A stretch of 64,000 nt of DNA from Ricinus communis (lineage: Eukaryota > Streptophyta > Magnoliopsida > Malpighiales > Euphorbiaceae), in the NCBI RefSeq assembly GCF_019578655.1, contig NC_063257.1, positions 25,685,939 through 25,749,938 of the forward strand, written 5' to 3'. Of this stretch, positions 1 through 9,644 are shown piece by piece. The position numbers were made by a program, and so were the translations under genes. Every line of letters starts with the position of its first letter. Position 1 is the stretch's first letter. The notes beneath the pieces are model-generated. The model was not told where the DNA came from. It saw nothing but the letters and a program-made list of their open reading frames with translations, and made no database searches.

Positions 1-1340
1 CGCGATAGTGCATCAGCTACCATATTCACCTTACCCTTCTTGTACTTAACCACATATAGAAAAGTTTTTATGAACTCCACCTATTTAGCATGCCTGCGCT
101 TCAACTTATCTTGCCCCTTGAGATACTTCAAACTCTTATGGTCTGTATGGATGACAAACTCCTTCAGCCAAAGGTAGTGTTGCCATGTCTGAAGTGCTCG
201 AACCAAAGAGTAAAGCTTATTATTATAGGTTGGGTAATTTAAGGTTGCCCCATTTAGCTTTTCACTAAAATAAAAACCGGCCTTTGCTCTTGCATCAAAA
301 TAGCCCCAATTCCTACTCCGCTAGCATTACATTCAATCTCAAAATTTTTATCAAAATCGGGCAAAGATAACAAAGATGCATGACATCATTTTTTTTTAAG
401 TAATGAAAATGCATGTTCTTGTGCATCACTCCAATGAAAAGGAACATTTTTCTTAACAAGTTCATTCAAAGGTGCAGCAATGGTACTAAAATCCCTAATG
501 AATCTCCTATAAAAACTAGCTAGATCATGAAGACTACTAACTTGATTGATGTTGATAGGTGTCGGCCAATCCGTAATGGCTTTTACTTTCTCTTCATCAA
601 CCTCTAAACGTCTAGAACTAACAACAAATCCTAAAAAAACAACACTCTCTAGACAAAGACTATATTTAACAAGATTAGCAAACAACTTCTCTAACCTAAG
701 AACCTCTAAAACTCTTCGCACATGCACAATATTCTCATTTAATGACTTAAAATAAATAAAAATATCATCAAAATATACAACTACAGATTTACCAAAAAAC
801 TCACACAAGACATGGTTCATCAATCTCATAAATGTGGTAGGTGCATTTATTAATCCAAAAGGCATGACTAACCACTCATACAACCCATGTTTAGTCTTAA
901 ATGTCGTTTTCTATTCATCACCCTATTTCATCCTAATTTAATGGTAACCAGAACGCAAGTCAATCTTATTAAAGAAACAAGCACCATGCAACTCTTCAAG
1001 CATATCATCTAACCTAAGAATAGGATGACAATACTTATCATTATTTTATTGATTGCACGACAGTCCATACAAATTTGCCAAGTTCCATCCTTCTTGGGCA
1101 TAAGAAGTATCGGAACCGCACATGGAGTCAAACTTTCCCGCACATACCCTTTTGTCATCAACTGCTCCACTTGCCTTTGAAGCTCCTTTGTCTCCTCTAG
1201 ATTACTTCTATAGACTGTTCTATTAGGTATGACAGCCTCAAGAATGAAGTCAATTAGATGTTTTATCTCCTTTTTGGCGGCAATCCATTAGGAAGCTTTT
1301 CAGGAAAGATATCATCAAACTCCTGCAAAAGATCTAAAAA
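1..1340 (-). pseudogene. pol: Element A reverse transcriptase and RNase H remnant
   Basis: The minus strand reads through the RT start (DDIFPE near 1330), MPKKDGTW and [10 protein letters not shown] longer clean stretch at 883-386 carries [18 protein letters not shown], the palm motif [12 protein letters not shown] with the catalytic Asp pair, and the thumb and connection motif [20 protein letters not shown]. RNase H follows toward position 1 and ends at VADALSR-like codons at the window edge. Frameshifts and stops are frequent between 1340 and 900 and again below 386, so this is decayed. RT and RNase H would copy element RNA to DNA in cytoplasmic particles. The family is the same as C, E, F and G. 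Confidence 0.85.
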
Positions 1341-1433
1341 TTCTCTCTACAGGGAAAGATCAAGATTGTTAGTATTCAAATAGACATCTTTATAAGTAAC
1401 AATAAAATACATCTCATTTGAATACGATGCATG

Positions 1434-2119
1434 TCAAACATCACTATCCCTTACTAAGAAATCCCCTTTCTTTTTCTTACTCTCACTTGGCCGAATACTA
1501 TCCTCAATCTCAGTAATGGGTGTGTGTGTTGTTTTCTTTTTATTTTCAGCCTCTACTCTCTCCCTCTCTAATTTACATTGATCCTCATCCACATCCTTAG
1601 GAGAAAGTGGTGTAAGAGTAATCTTCCTACCATCCTTCATCAGAGAATATCGGTTTAAAAAGCCGTCATGCATCACTTTCCCATCATAGGAACTACATTA
1701 TAAAGTACCTCATATGAATATCTACCAATGCAAAATGGTACTATGACTTGCTTATTAACCTTTATTTCACCATAATTATTGAACCATATAAGTTTATACA
1801 GTTTAGGATGCAGAATAACATTCAAGGATAAATTTTCAACCATTAAAATACTAGCAACATTAGTACAACTACCACTATCAATAATAACATTACATACCTT
1901 ACCTTGTACTTGCCATCTCGTGTGAAAAATATTGTCCCTTTGCTGCCCTAAAGTGTCTTCTTCACTCACTTGCACATTGAGTGTGCGCCTAGCAACCAAA
2001 AGGTCGCCTTTCATTGGATCTTCAATGCCATCATCACTGCAATCCTCTAATTGTGGCATGTCATCTTCTTCCTCTTCTTCACTCTTGGATACTATCTCTC
2101 CATAGTTAAGAGTCACCAT
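1434..2119 (-). pseudogene. pol: Element A aspartic protease and charged linker remnant
   Basis: The segment starts just after the gag zinc knuckle. An acidic stretch (KSEEEEEDDMPQLEDC) is followed by the protease core VCNVIIDSGSCTNVAS, whose D-S-G triad is the catalytic motif of retroviral-type aspartic proteases. The family signature LIWFNNYGEIKVNKQVIVPF comes next. A stop at about 1673 ends this frame, and a Lys/Glu-rich linker continues to 1434 in another frame. The protease would cleave the Gag-Pol polyprotein. The order gag, PR, RT matches Ty3/gypsy. Confidence 0.8.
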
Positions 2120-3200
2120 TGTATACTTATTAGGACACTAGGAAGCAATGTGTCCTCTCCCCTAACACTTAAAGCACTTGATGTATCTTTTTTTCTCCTT
2201 ACTAGATTCAATTTGGCTAACTCCTTTGCTGCTCGCCATTTGTTTATTTTTATTGACTACCTTGGCAGCCCCTTATTCACTCTTTTTGTTATTTTTCCAA
2301 CCATTAGACCAATTAGGCCTATTACTTGGAACCCCTCTAAACTCACTCTTAACCGCACCCCTAGCTTTCAATTGCTTTTCCACCCTAATAGCAAGGTGAA
2401 CAAGCTTCTCAAGCTCCACATAATTTTGAAGCTCCACCCTATTTGCCACATCTCGATTAAGACCTCCAAGAAAATGTGCCATGGTGGTCTATCTATCTTC
2501 ATTCAAATATGTTCCAGCCATCACTAGCTCCATCTCCTTATAATAATCCTCCATACACCGTGTGCCTTGCTTCAAATTTTGAAGCCTTTGATTGATCTCC
2601 CTATCAAAGTACCTAGGCACAAACCTCCTACTCATGATGGTTCTGAGCTCACGCCAAGTACGAATGGGCTCCTCCAATTATCTTCTCTTACTAGTCACCA
2701 ATTGATCCCACCACACCAAAGCGTACTTATTAAACTGAGTAACCACCATCCTCAATTGTTTCTCCTCAGAAAAATTATAGTAATCAAAGAGAAGATCAAT
2801 TCTATTTTCCCACTCTATATAAGCTTCCAGATTTGTCCTATCACTGAATGGAGGAATTCTAAGCTTAATGCTGCTCAGATTCCCATCTACCTCATCCTCA
2901 TACCCCCTCAATTCAGCAAGTCTATTACCTTTTCCTCTTCCATTGCATCGACTGCTCCTATTTCCTCTACCATAGCCTCGGCCAGAGCCTTCAAACTCCT
3001 CCTCATCAACATACTCTTCCTTATACTCATCCACCATACTCCCACCAAGCTACCTATTATGTTGAGCAACTTGTGGCCTAGCTCTATTTTGCTCCCTATC
3101 ACGCCTTTGGTTGTCATTCATGTCCAATCTTTGCATTGATGTTTGCAAGGATGTTACTAACCTTATCATTTTGCCTCATTTGTGCCCTTGAAATCCCATG
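2120..3200 (-). pseudogene. gag: Element A gag remnant with zinc knuckle
   Basis: The main block (3037-2678) has a Gly/Arg-rich stretch and then the capsid-like domain of this family: IKLRIPPF, AYIEWENRIDLLFDYYNFSE and ALVWWDQLV. After an in-frame stop the domain goes on (RTWRELRTIMSRRFVPRYF, DYYKEMELVMAG) and then MAHFLGGLNRDVANRVEL. A CCHC knuckle (CFKC, GRGH, C) sits near 2180-2130, with stops inside it. Weak homology extends upstream to about 3200 (MNDNQRRDREQNRARPQ). Gag would form the virus-like particle. At least four stops disable it. Confidence 0.82.
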
Positions 3201-4224
3201 TGCGAGTGATTTTGAGTCATCACCCGTTTTTCCTTCACTTCACATATATAATTTTTTTTTGTTTTTATTTCTGCAAAAAAAGGTTAGTGCAAATAGAGAA
3301 ATAAGGCCTCACAACACTCCCTCATGTGTTTACTCTCAAATGTTGAGGTTGTTCACTCGTGTTTTCTTACAAATAATGCATACATAAGGCTGTCCTCACA
3401 CCTCCTAAGCTTGTGTCTAGAGTATTCTTATGTGAATCACTTTTCACACACAAAGTTTGTCACTAGCTTGCAAAGCACTAAGACCCCAAAGTTCAAAACA
3501 TTCAGTTGATGCAAATAGGTAAAAGAAAGAGAAAACAACAACTATCACACGTATGAAAAAAAATTATAACCAACAAATGATGAAAAACTTAACTAAGATT
3601 TAATTGTATTTTATCCCCCCTGGGCTGAATGTATTTGATATAGAAAACCTATTAATAATATTTTTGGAATCTTAATATGATGAAGAAAAACAAGAGTTAC
3701 AGCAAAGATGAAGTAAGAATCAAAGCACGAAATATAGAATTTGAATAAGAACAATTTTGCAATCAAAGGAGCTAGAATGGCTCCAATGACCACAATTTGC
3801 AAAAGAATGAACTCAAATCGAATAAACAACCTTGAAATCAATAGATATGATGAAAAACTAAAGGCTCTATGCGTTTTTAATGAGATCAATCAAGCTCTTA
3901 TGCAAACAACCCCTAGAAATCACTTTTCTTTTTCACAAACTAGCAATCACAAGATAAAATGATCAACTACTTTTCAGGCTATTCTTTCTTTCTCTTTTAA
4001 CTTTTAATTATTTTATATATGTATTTTCCCTTTTCTTTTCTTTCTTTTTTTTTTAATTGTAATACAAGCCGAAGCTAAAGATAAAGATGTGTAATCATAA
4101 AAATAAAACTAGGCAATTCGGATTGCAAAGGAGAACTGAATTTTTTTTAAATAGAGTTTTGAATTTCAACAAGAAGAAATCAAACAAGACTTAAAAATAA
4201 AGATATGTAACCTGATTTCAAGAG
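3201..4224 (-). other. Element A untranslated leader
   Basis: About 1 kb of AT-rich sequence between the primer-binding site and gag of element A. Short A/T and CT runs (for example 4021-4055) are present. I see no conserved protein motif on either strand, and the short frames here are not supported. Confidence 0.5.
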
Positions 4225-4242
4225 CCTTGCTCTAATACTAAA
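4225..4242 (-). promoter_or_regulatory. Element A primer-binding site (initiator tRNA-Met type, mutated)
   Basis: On the minus strand the bases just inside the LTR read TTTAGTATTAGAGCAAGG. The plant consensus is TTTGGTATCAGAGC, complementary to the 3' end of initiator tRNA-Met. Two substitutions separate them. The position fixes the 3' border of the 5' LTR and the direction of the element. Confidence 0.75.
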
Positions 4243-5048
4243 TGAAGAGAACCTCCAACTACAAGAACACATGAACCCTTTTTGCGTATTATAAACCTGT
4301 GTATTACTTGAGTGCAAACCCAACAACAAATCGGAAATTCAGTCCTAGGATCCCTCTAAATCAGAATTAAGATGATCAAGAATTAGAACCTAAAGAAAAC
4401 TAAGTTCTTTAAATCCTAAGTCTAAATACGCTACAAGGATAGATCAATTCCTTGATAAGTGAAAGGTGCATTCAATATGAATACAAATGATAACCAAATT
4501 ATGTTTTGCTTATGAAAATTATCAATAATTCATTCATCCTTCTTGATATGCGGCCAATACCTTCTTAAAGAAGTGTTTAGGGTTTACAAATAAAGGAAAG
4601 GCCAAAATTATCCTTCCGAGCCAAATAGATAAGGTCCATTAAGAAAATAAATCCAAATCCTAATCTAATAAGGCTTTAAAAGCAAACATAAGTGGCTTAT
4701 TGTTCAAATAAGAAATCCCTAAATAATAGCCTTCTTTTGTGCTAAATAAAAGCCTAAATAAGTCCAAAACTAACTAGGATATGCAGTCCAATCACATGGA
4801 TCATAGTCTAGCCCAATCACATGGATCATAGTCTAGTTGCACACTCCTTAGCTTCGGCAACAAGTTTTTTTTATTATGGGCTTAATTGTGATGAATTAAT
4901 GTTGGCCCACTCTTGAACATAAGTGATCAAGGTTCCTTGAAGCTTATTAGCTCTACTCCTTGTAATTGGACCTAAAGGTAAGCCCAATGGATCTTTAACA
5001 GCTCCTTGATTATTCATGTCCTCTCGATCAAGCGCCTCTCCCATATCA
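4243..5048 (-). repeat. 5' LTR of element A
   Basis: The LTR is bounded by the primer site on the left and by CCATATCA followed by element C gag codons on the right. On its own strand it starts TGATATGGG. The same TGATATG...CATATCA ends are seen in the E family LTRs at 36726 and 40814. Length is 806 bp. Its U3 part encodes the last residues of the polyprotein (see 4874-5048). Confidence 0.8.
4874..5048 (-). pseudogene. pol: Polyprotein C-terminal tail encoded inside the LTR of A
   Basis: The minus-strand frame reads DPLGLPLGPITRSRANKLQ and continues to QEWANINSSQL before a stop. This G-P-I-T-R-S-R-x-K/N motif is the usual extreme C terminus of a large group of plant Ty3/gypsy polyproteins. 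Here it lies inside the LTR, so the pol frame of an intact copy runs across the 3' LTR border. Element E shows the same arrangement at 37331-37644. In the 5' LTR copy this stretch has no function of its own. Confidence 0.7.
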
Positions 5049-5572
5049 CAAGGGACCTTGGAACGACTCAATATAAGGTTCAAGAGCATGGATGAGAGGT
5101 TGGAGAGAATGGAGTCAAGTTCCCAAAGAGGCAGCCTAACCGTCTTAACCAACACAATGGGAGGTCAAGGTACACCCATGACGTGGGTCTAATGGAAACC
5201 GAGGTAGATTTGACAATGATGAAAGTGGAGCAAGCAGAGTAGATGGGAACTTGGGAAATATTAAGATGAAAATCCCAACTTCTTAAGGAAAGAGCGATTT
5301 TGAGGCTAACTATGAGTGGGAAAATAAAGTGGAACTTGTGTTCGATTGCCACAACTACTCGAAAAAGAAGAAAGTAAAACTTGTTGCTGTTGAATTTACT
5401 GATTATGCTATTATTTGGTGGGATCAACTTGTGATAAGTAGGAGGAGGAATCGAGAGCATCCTATTTCGACATGGGAGGAGATGAAAGTTGTGATGAGGA
5501 AATGTTCTATTCCTCAACATTATTATAGAGAGTTGCATAATAGATTACAAAGTCTAGTGTAAGGATCTAAAA
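5049..5572 (+). pseudogene. gag: Element C gag, N-terminal part
   Basis: Codons start at once after the LTR of A. A heptad-like stretch (LERLNIRFKSMDERLERMES) is followed, after a frameshift near 5140, by NLGNIKMKIPTS, NYEWENKVELVFDCHNYSKK, YAIIWWDQLV and STWEEMKVVMRKCSIPQHYY. This matches the capsid-like domain seen in A, F and G. The frame stops where CAA has become TAA (about 5560) and homology ends near GGATCTAAAAG, where the LTR of element B begins. The gag resumes at 19681, missing about 30 codons. Confidence 0.8.
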
Positions 5573-5953
5573 GATGGAAGAACCTTCTAAAACACACTAG
5601 AATAGTCTAGAACTTTCTAGAACAATCTAGAAGGATGTAGATACTTCTAGAACATTCTAGAAGGGTGGGGACAATTCTTGTACGTACTAGGCTAGTCTAG
5701 AATATTCTAGACCTATGTAGACTATACTAGAATATTCTAGACATGTGTGGATAAAGGTAGCATTTTAGGACATTCATTTAAGGAGGTGGGGATGGTGGCC
5801 ATCCATGCCTATAAATATCCCCTCCATTCTTCATTTGTAGCATACAACAACAACATATAAGGAGTTAAGGTGGAGAACTAAGCTATACAAGCTTACCTTT
5901 CCAAACTTTTGTGCTCTCTTTGTGCCATTTTCTTAAGCATACTTCCATTTTCA
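5573..5953 (+). repeat. 5' LTR of element B, 5'-truncated
   Basis: The sequence matches the 3' LTR from about 19152 to 19554, including the run of TCTAGAA-type palindromes and the promoter-like TATAAATATCCCC (about 5811). The first ~120 bp of the 3' LTR, from TGTCACACC, are absent here. The left edge abuts gag of C with no TG terminus. The right edge is set by ...TTTTCA followed by the primer site. Confidence 0.75.
5585..5760 (+). repeat. TCTAGAA-type short repeats in LTR B
   Basis: Variants of the palindromic core TTCTAGAA and of CTAGAATAGTCTAGAA recur about a dozen times, spaced 10-25 bp. The same cluster is at 19082-19345 in the 3' LTR. It lies upstream of the TATA-like box, so it is in U3. 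Confidence 0.7.
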
Positions 5954-5990
5954 GAGCCAAGTTCGTATCAGAGCCAAGTTCGTATCAAAG
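5954..5990 (+). promoter_or_regulatory. Element B primer-binding site (tRNA-Met type, duplicated)
   Basis: GAGCCAAGTTCGTATCAGAG is followed by a second CAAGTTCGTATCAAAG. TCGTATCAGAGCC differs by one base from the initiator tRNA-Met complement TGGTATCAGAGCC. The motif is present in two tandem copies, the second more mutated. Confidence 0.6.
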
Positions 5991-6031
5991 CCCAGTTAGA
6001 ATTAGAGCGCGGTTGAGTTCTTTGGGAAATC

Positions 6032-7212
6032 TTGCATGAGATTGTGGCCAAAGTTGGTGAGCAATCTACTTTTATCGCTCCTCCCACTCCAAGGGAAGGA
6101 GGAAATGAAAGCAGAAAGGGCTGTAGGGATAAGTCCCGCGATGCGATTGGTGCGATGGACGAAAAGCTAGTCAAGGTGGAGACTGCCATGTCTGATTGGT
6201 GTGATAAAATCGAAGACATGGACCTTCACATCGAGAAGCTAGAGTCTAAGGAGGATGATGGGGAGCTTCGTGGGGAGATGCAAGGTGCCTTAAATGTTCT
6301 CGCCGACAATTTAGCGAGGGACAATGAGGCTCTTAAGAATTTGCTTGCCCTATGCCTGGAAAAGGTTGATAAGCTCGAGGTGGAGCTTAACTTGTCGAAT
6401 GCTGCGTTGGCAAATAGTGGGGGAGCGCAAGTAACAACGTTGCACAAAGTCGATGCTCCTAAACTAAAGGCATACAGTGGGGCTAGGAGTGCAAGGGAGA
6501 TCGACAGCTTCGTGTGGAACTTGGAAAGATGATTCAATGCAGTGGGCATAGTGGACGACGCCACTAAGGTAAAGTTCGTATCTCTCTGCTTAAGTGATAT
6601 TGCTACCGTATGGTGGAGACACAGGTGCGAGGATGTGAAAAAGGGCCTTTGCACTATTGATACATGGGATGAATTTTTGTAGGAGCTTAAGAAGCAATTC
6701 TATCCCGACAATGCCGAGAAGGAGGCAAGGTCAAACTTCGACGACTCCAACATAGAGATGGCTACATTCTGGAATATGTGAAAGAATTCTCTGAATTGAC
6801 GTTGGAGATTCCCGACTTGGGAGAGAAAGAAGCTTTCCATGCCTTTATCAATGGTTTGTCTCGGTGGGCTCAATTGGAGCTAGAAAGGCGAGGTGTGCAA
6901 GAACTTGCCACCGCAATGGCAGTTGCCGAGTCCTTAATCGAGTTGAAGAAGAAGGAGTCATTCAAGCCAAAGGTAAAGAAGTATGAAGGAAGTGATAAAG
7001 GTGGAGGAGATAGAGGAAGATCTTCTACCATGGATGGTAAGGCTTCGTACAAAGATAAAGGCAAGTGGAAGAAGGAAGACAAGCGTAGTTCTTCTTCGAA
7101 AAAGCTTGCTTGCTTCATCTGTGATGGACCTCATCGTGCTTACAAGTGTCCAAAGTGTGGGAAGCTTGGAGCATTAGTAATCACTGAAGAGGAGAAGCAA
7201 GAAGAAGAATGA
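6032..7212 (+). pseudogene. gag: Element B gag with zinc knuckle
   Basis: The first frame (6032-6532) starts MHEIVAKVGEQSTF and contains a coiled-coil stretch (about residues 45-120, IEDMDLHIEKLESKEDDGEL). After a TGA at about 6530 homology continues in frame as FNAVGIVDDATKVKF, TVWWRHRCEDV and TWDEFL, then another stop. It resumes at 6778-7212 with FHAFINGLSRWAQLELERRG, a Lys-rich tail and the zinc knuckle CFICDGPHRAYKC. Three breaks prevent a full product. Role: particle protein that binds element RNA. Confidence 0.85.
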
Positions 7213-7700
7213 AGAATTGCTTCCCTTCGACTCCTTAATGCCATCCAAGCTAAAGTGGAGCAGAAGCCTCATGGTCGAATGTACGTGGAGACTAACATCG
7301 GAGGCAAAAGCATCCAAGCCATGGTGGATACTAGGGCTGATACAGTGTACATGGCGAAGGAGGTGGCCGACTCTATAGGGCTGCCTTATAAAAAGGAAAA
7401 GGGGTTTATCAATGGGGTGAATGCTAAGAGGCTACCCATCATTGGCATAGCGAGAGGGACCAACATTCAAATAGGCCAATAGCAAGGTAACGTCGATATC
7501 ACCATTGCTCCCATTGATGATCAATGATTCTATCTTGGCATGCACTTCCTCAACATGGTGAAGGCATTCTTAGTTCCTTATGCCAACACCATGTGCATAA
7601 TGGAGAATGGCCAACCTTGTGTGATGCCGATAAAGAGGGAGCTAAGCCAAGATATGATGGTATCAACCATACAACTTTCTAAAGGGGTGAAAAGGAAGGA
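7213..7700 (+). pseudogene. pol: Element B aspartic protease with altered active site
   Basis: The frame reads RMYVETNIGGKSIQAMVDTR, then ADTVYMAKEVADSIGLPY and LPIIGIARGTNIQIGQ. In this family the active site is D-T-G-A; here the glycine codon is an arginine (D-T-R-A), which should abolish catalysis. A stop at about 7482 and a TGA near 7527 break the frame, after which LGMHFLNMVKAFLVPYANTM continues the fold. Confidence 0.8.
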
Positions 7701-8196
7701 GCCAACCTTCCTAGCAACCCTCAAGGTGGAAAAAGGTCCCCATGATGATGGTACCGAACTTCCAAGCCCTATTCAAGGTTACTTCACGACGAGAGGTGGA
7801 CCACGAGATCGAGTTAGAACCGGGAGCCAAGCCGCCCGCCTTTGCACCCTATCGAATGGCACCTCTAGAGCTAGAGGAACTAAGGAGCCAACTCAAGGAG
7901 CTACTTGATGCAGGCTATATAATCCCATCTAAAGCTCCATATGGTGCACCGGTCTTATTTCAAAAGAAGCATGACGGTTCTCTTCGGTTATGCATTGACT
8001 ATCCTGCGCTAAACAATATCACAGTCAAGAATAAGTACCCCATTCCTCACATTGCTGACATCTCCGACCAACTTGGTGGTGCCAAGTGGTTTACCAAGTT
8101 GGATTTGCGGTCTGGGTACTATCAGGTGCGCATTTCAGAAGGACATGAACCAAAGACGGCATGCATGATGAGATATGGATCCTACGAGTTCCTTGT
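7701..8196 (+). pseudogene. pol: Element B reverse transcriptase, N-terminal half
   Basis: After the linker, the frame 7742-8196 gives [60 protein letters not shown] and [20 protein letters not shown], all standard Ty3/gypsy RT fingers and palm. It stops in ...YEFLV where element D begins. The other half starts at 16653, so the RT was open at this point before D arrived. Confidence 0.88.
8192..8196 (+). repeat. Target-site duplication of D, left copy
   Basis: CTTGT directly before TGATGGGTGC. An identical CTTGT follows the right end of D at 16653-16657. Removing D and one copy restores the RT reading across the site. Confidence 0.92.
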
Positions 8197-9644
8197 TGAT
8201 GGGTGCTACTCGTGTTAGCTACAATCTAAGGCAGTGTACTTATCGATGCAGTCTAGCACTAATGGCGAGTATCAAGGTCGTATTCCTCGGGAAAATGAAA
8301 GCCCAGAGTTACTCCTTTGTTCTTTGTTATATTAACCTAAAATGGATAATGAATAATTTCTAAACTAACTATTAACTACAAGCTAAGTTCCGAGGGAGAT
8401 GCAGGAGTAATTGATAAATGAAATAATCAAGACAAGAAGACAAACCCAAAGGGAATCTAAACTAGTTGGCGACCGAACAAAAGATAAAGGATCGGTGAGT
8501 CTAATTATGCTACCCGTGATTTGAATTCTTAATCAGTTTCTCTCTCGAGATAACCGAATTCCTAAACCTAATAACCTAAAGTTGGAATCTCTTCCTAACG
8601 ATTGATTCTTAAATTAGCATTAAGCTTTAATCCGCCTCTATTAAGCTTTGTTTATTCTTAATCCGGCCTAGTTAATTATCCTTATCTCTAAGCGATTATT
8701 AACCGCCTTGCTATTCAAAATTCCAATTGCCAAACGGATTTCTCAATCTCATAAAGCAATCTAAACATCACAATTCACAACGTCTCATGAATAATGCATT
8801 ATTTTATTAATACTGAAAACAAGAAGAATACAAAACCAACTCGAACAATCCAATAATATAATATCAAGCCAACATAGTAAAGAAATCCCAATGGATTAAA
8901 TCAATCTAGCTAATCATGTTCATTCTCAAAATATACAAGAATTCAATTACAACAATAAGCAAAGGTAGAGAAAACCCGATTACACCCTTAGATGAGAGTA
9001 AACAGCCCCAAATCCTTTTGCTCCAATTGAATCGATTCTTGTTCCTCTTGCTCGATTTGAAAATCAATCAACGAACCTAGCCTAATCTTCGATCCTTCAA
9101 TGAAATCCGATTGAAACCTTGATCCAAGTCTCCTTTTCCCTTGGTCTCAGCTCAGAAAACCCTTAGAGAAAGAAAAACTAGGGTTTGGGACGTTCTAACC
9201 CTAGCCTCCTCTTTTCTCTTCTTTTCGTTCTTTTAATTAATACCCCCCTGTCGCCTCTAACACAGCCGTGTTCCGGGCCGTGTTCTCAACACGGGATGGT
9301 GTTCCTGGCCGTGTTACTCTCTCTGGTCGTGCTCCCTAAAATCTACTTCTTCTTTGATGTCCAACACGGACGTGTTTGTCCTCGTGTTGGTAACACGGCC
9401 CATGTTTGTGACCGTGTTGAGAACACGGCCATGTTCAGCTTCCTCATGCTCGTACTTAGCTCGTTTCGGCAGCTTTGATGTCCAATTATGCTCCAATTCT
9501 TCCCTTTTTCATCCTTTGACCTCTTTTGGACCTAATGCACACAAACATATGTATAAGGTGAGTGTTGAGACCAATTCACATCCAAATGTCTATAAAATCA
9601 ATCTTAAAAAACCCCATTTAGATGTGTGTATTTTACGCACATCA
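8197..9644 (-). repeat. 3' LTR of element D (left)
   Basis: 1448 bp, paired with 15188-16652. On its strand it begins TGATGTGCG and ends CACCCATCA. The U3 part holds the CACGGCCGTG palindrome cluster (9253-9447), then a TATA-like TTAATTAA (about 9231-9243) and telomere-box motifs AAACCCTAG and CTAGGGTT (about 9178-9206). Short plus-strand frames in it are not genes. Confidence 0.9.
9253..9447 (-). repeat. CACGGCCGTG-type palindrome cluster in LTR D
   Basis: At least ten variants of AACACGG and CCGTGTT occur in about 195 bp, often as inverted pairs 0-8 bp apart, such as AACACGGACGTGTT. They lie directly upstream of the TATA-like box in the direction of transcription. The same cluster occurs at 16255-16447. 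Confidence 0.8.

Larger units (their letters stand above)
1..5048 (-). mobile_element. Ty3/gypsy LTR retrotransposon A (3' end beyond window)
   Basis: Read right to left, this element shows a 5' LTR, a tRNA-Met-type primer site, a leader of about 1 kb, gag, protease, reverse transcriptase and RNase H. The integrase and 3' LTR lie beyond position 1. All frames carry stops or frameshifts, so it cannot encode its own proteins. Its right border is seen because gag codons of plus-strand element C begin immediately at 5049, which places A inside the gag of C. The target duplication cannot be checked because the other border is outside the window. Confidence 0.85.

Noticed and set aside
2051..3139. 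Plus-strand frames opposite gag of A
   Set aside because: Shadows of the minus-strand gag, whose motifs are clear.
6226..6654. Minus-strand frame of 142 codons
   Set aside because: Exact shadow of the gag of B on the other strand; no conserved motif.
9253..9447. CRISPR-like array
   Set aside because: The palindromic repeats are short, irregular in spacing, lack unique spacers and lie in plant LTRs.
9185..9478. Open plus-strand frame of 97 codons with a hydrophobic start
   Set aside because: It lies antisense in the LTR of D and recurs in altered form at 16182 and 57686; it follows LTR sequence, not protein conservation.
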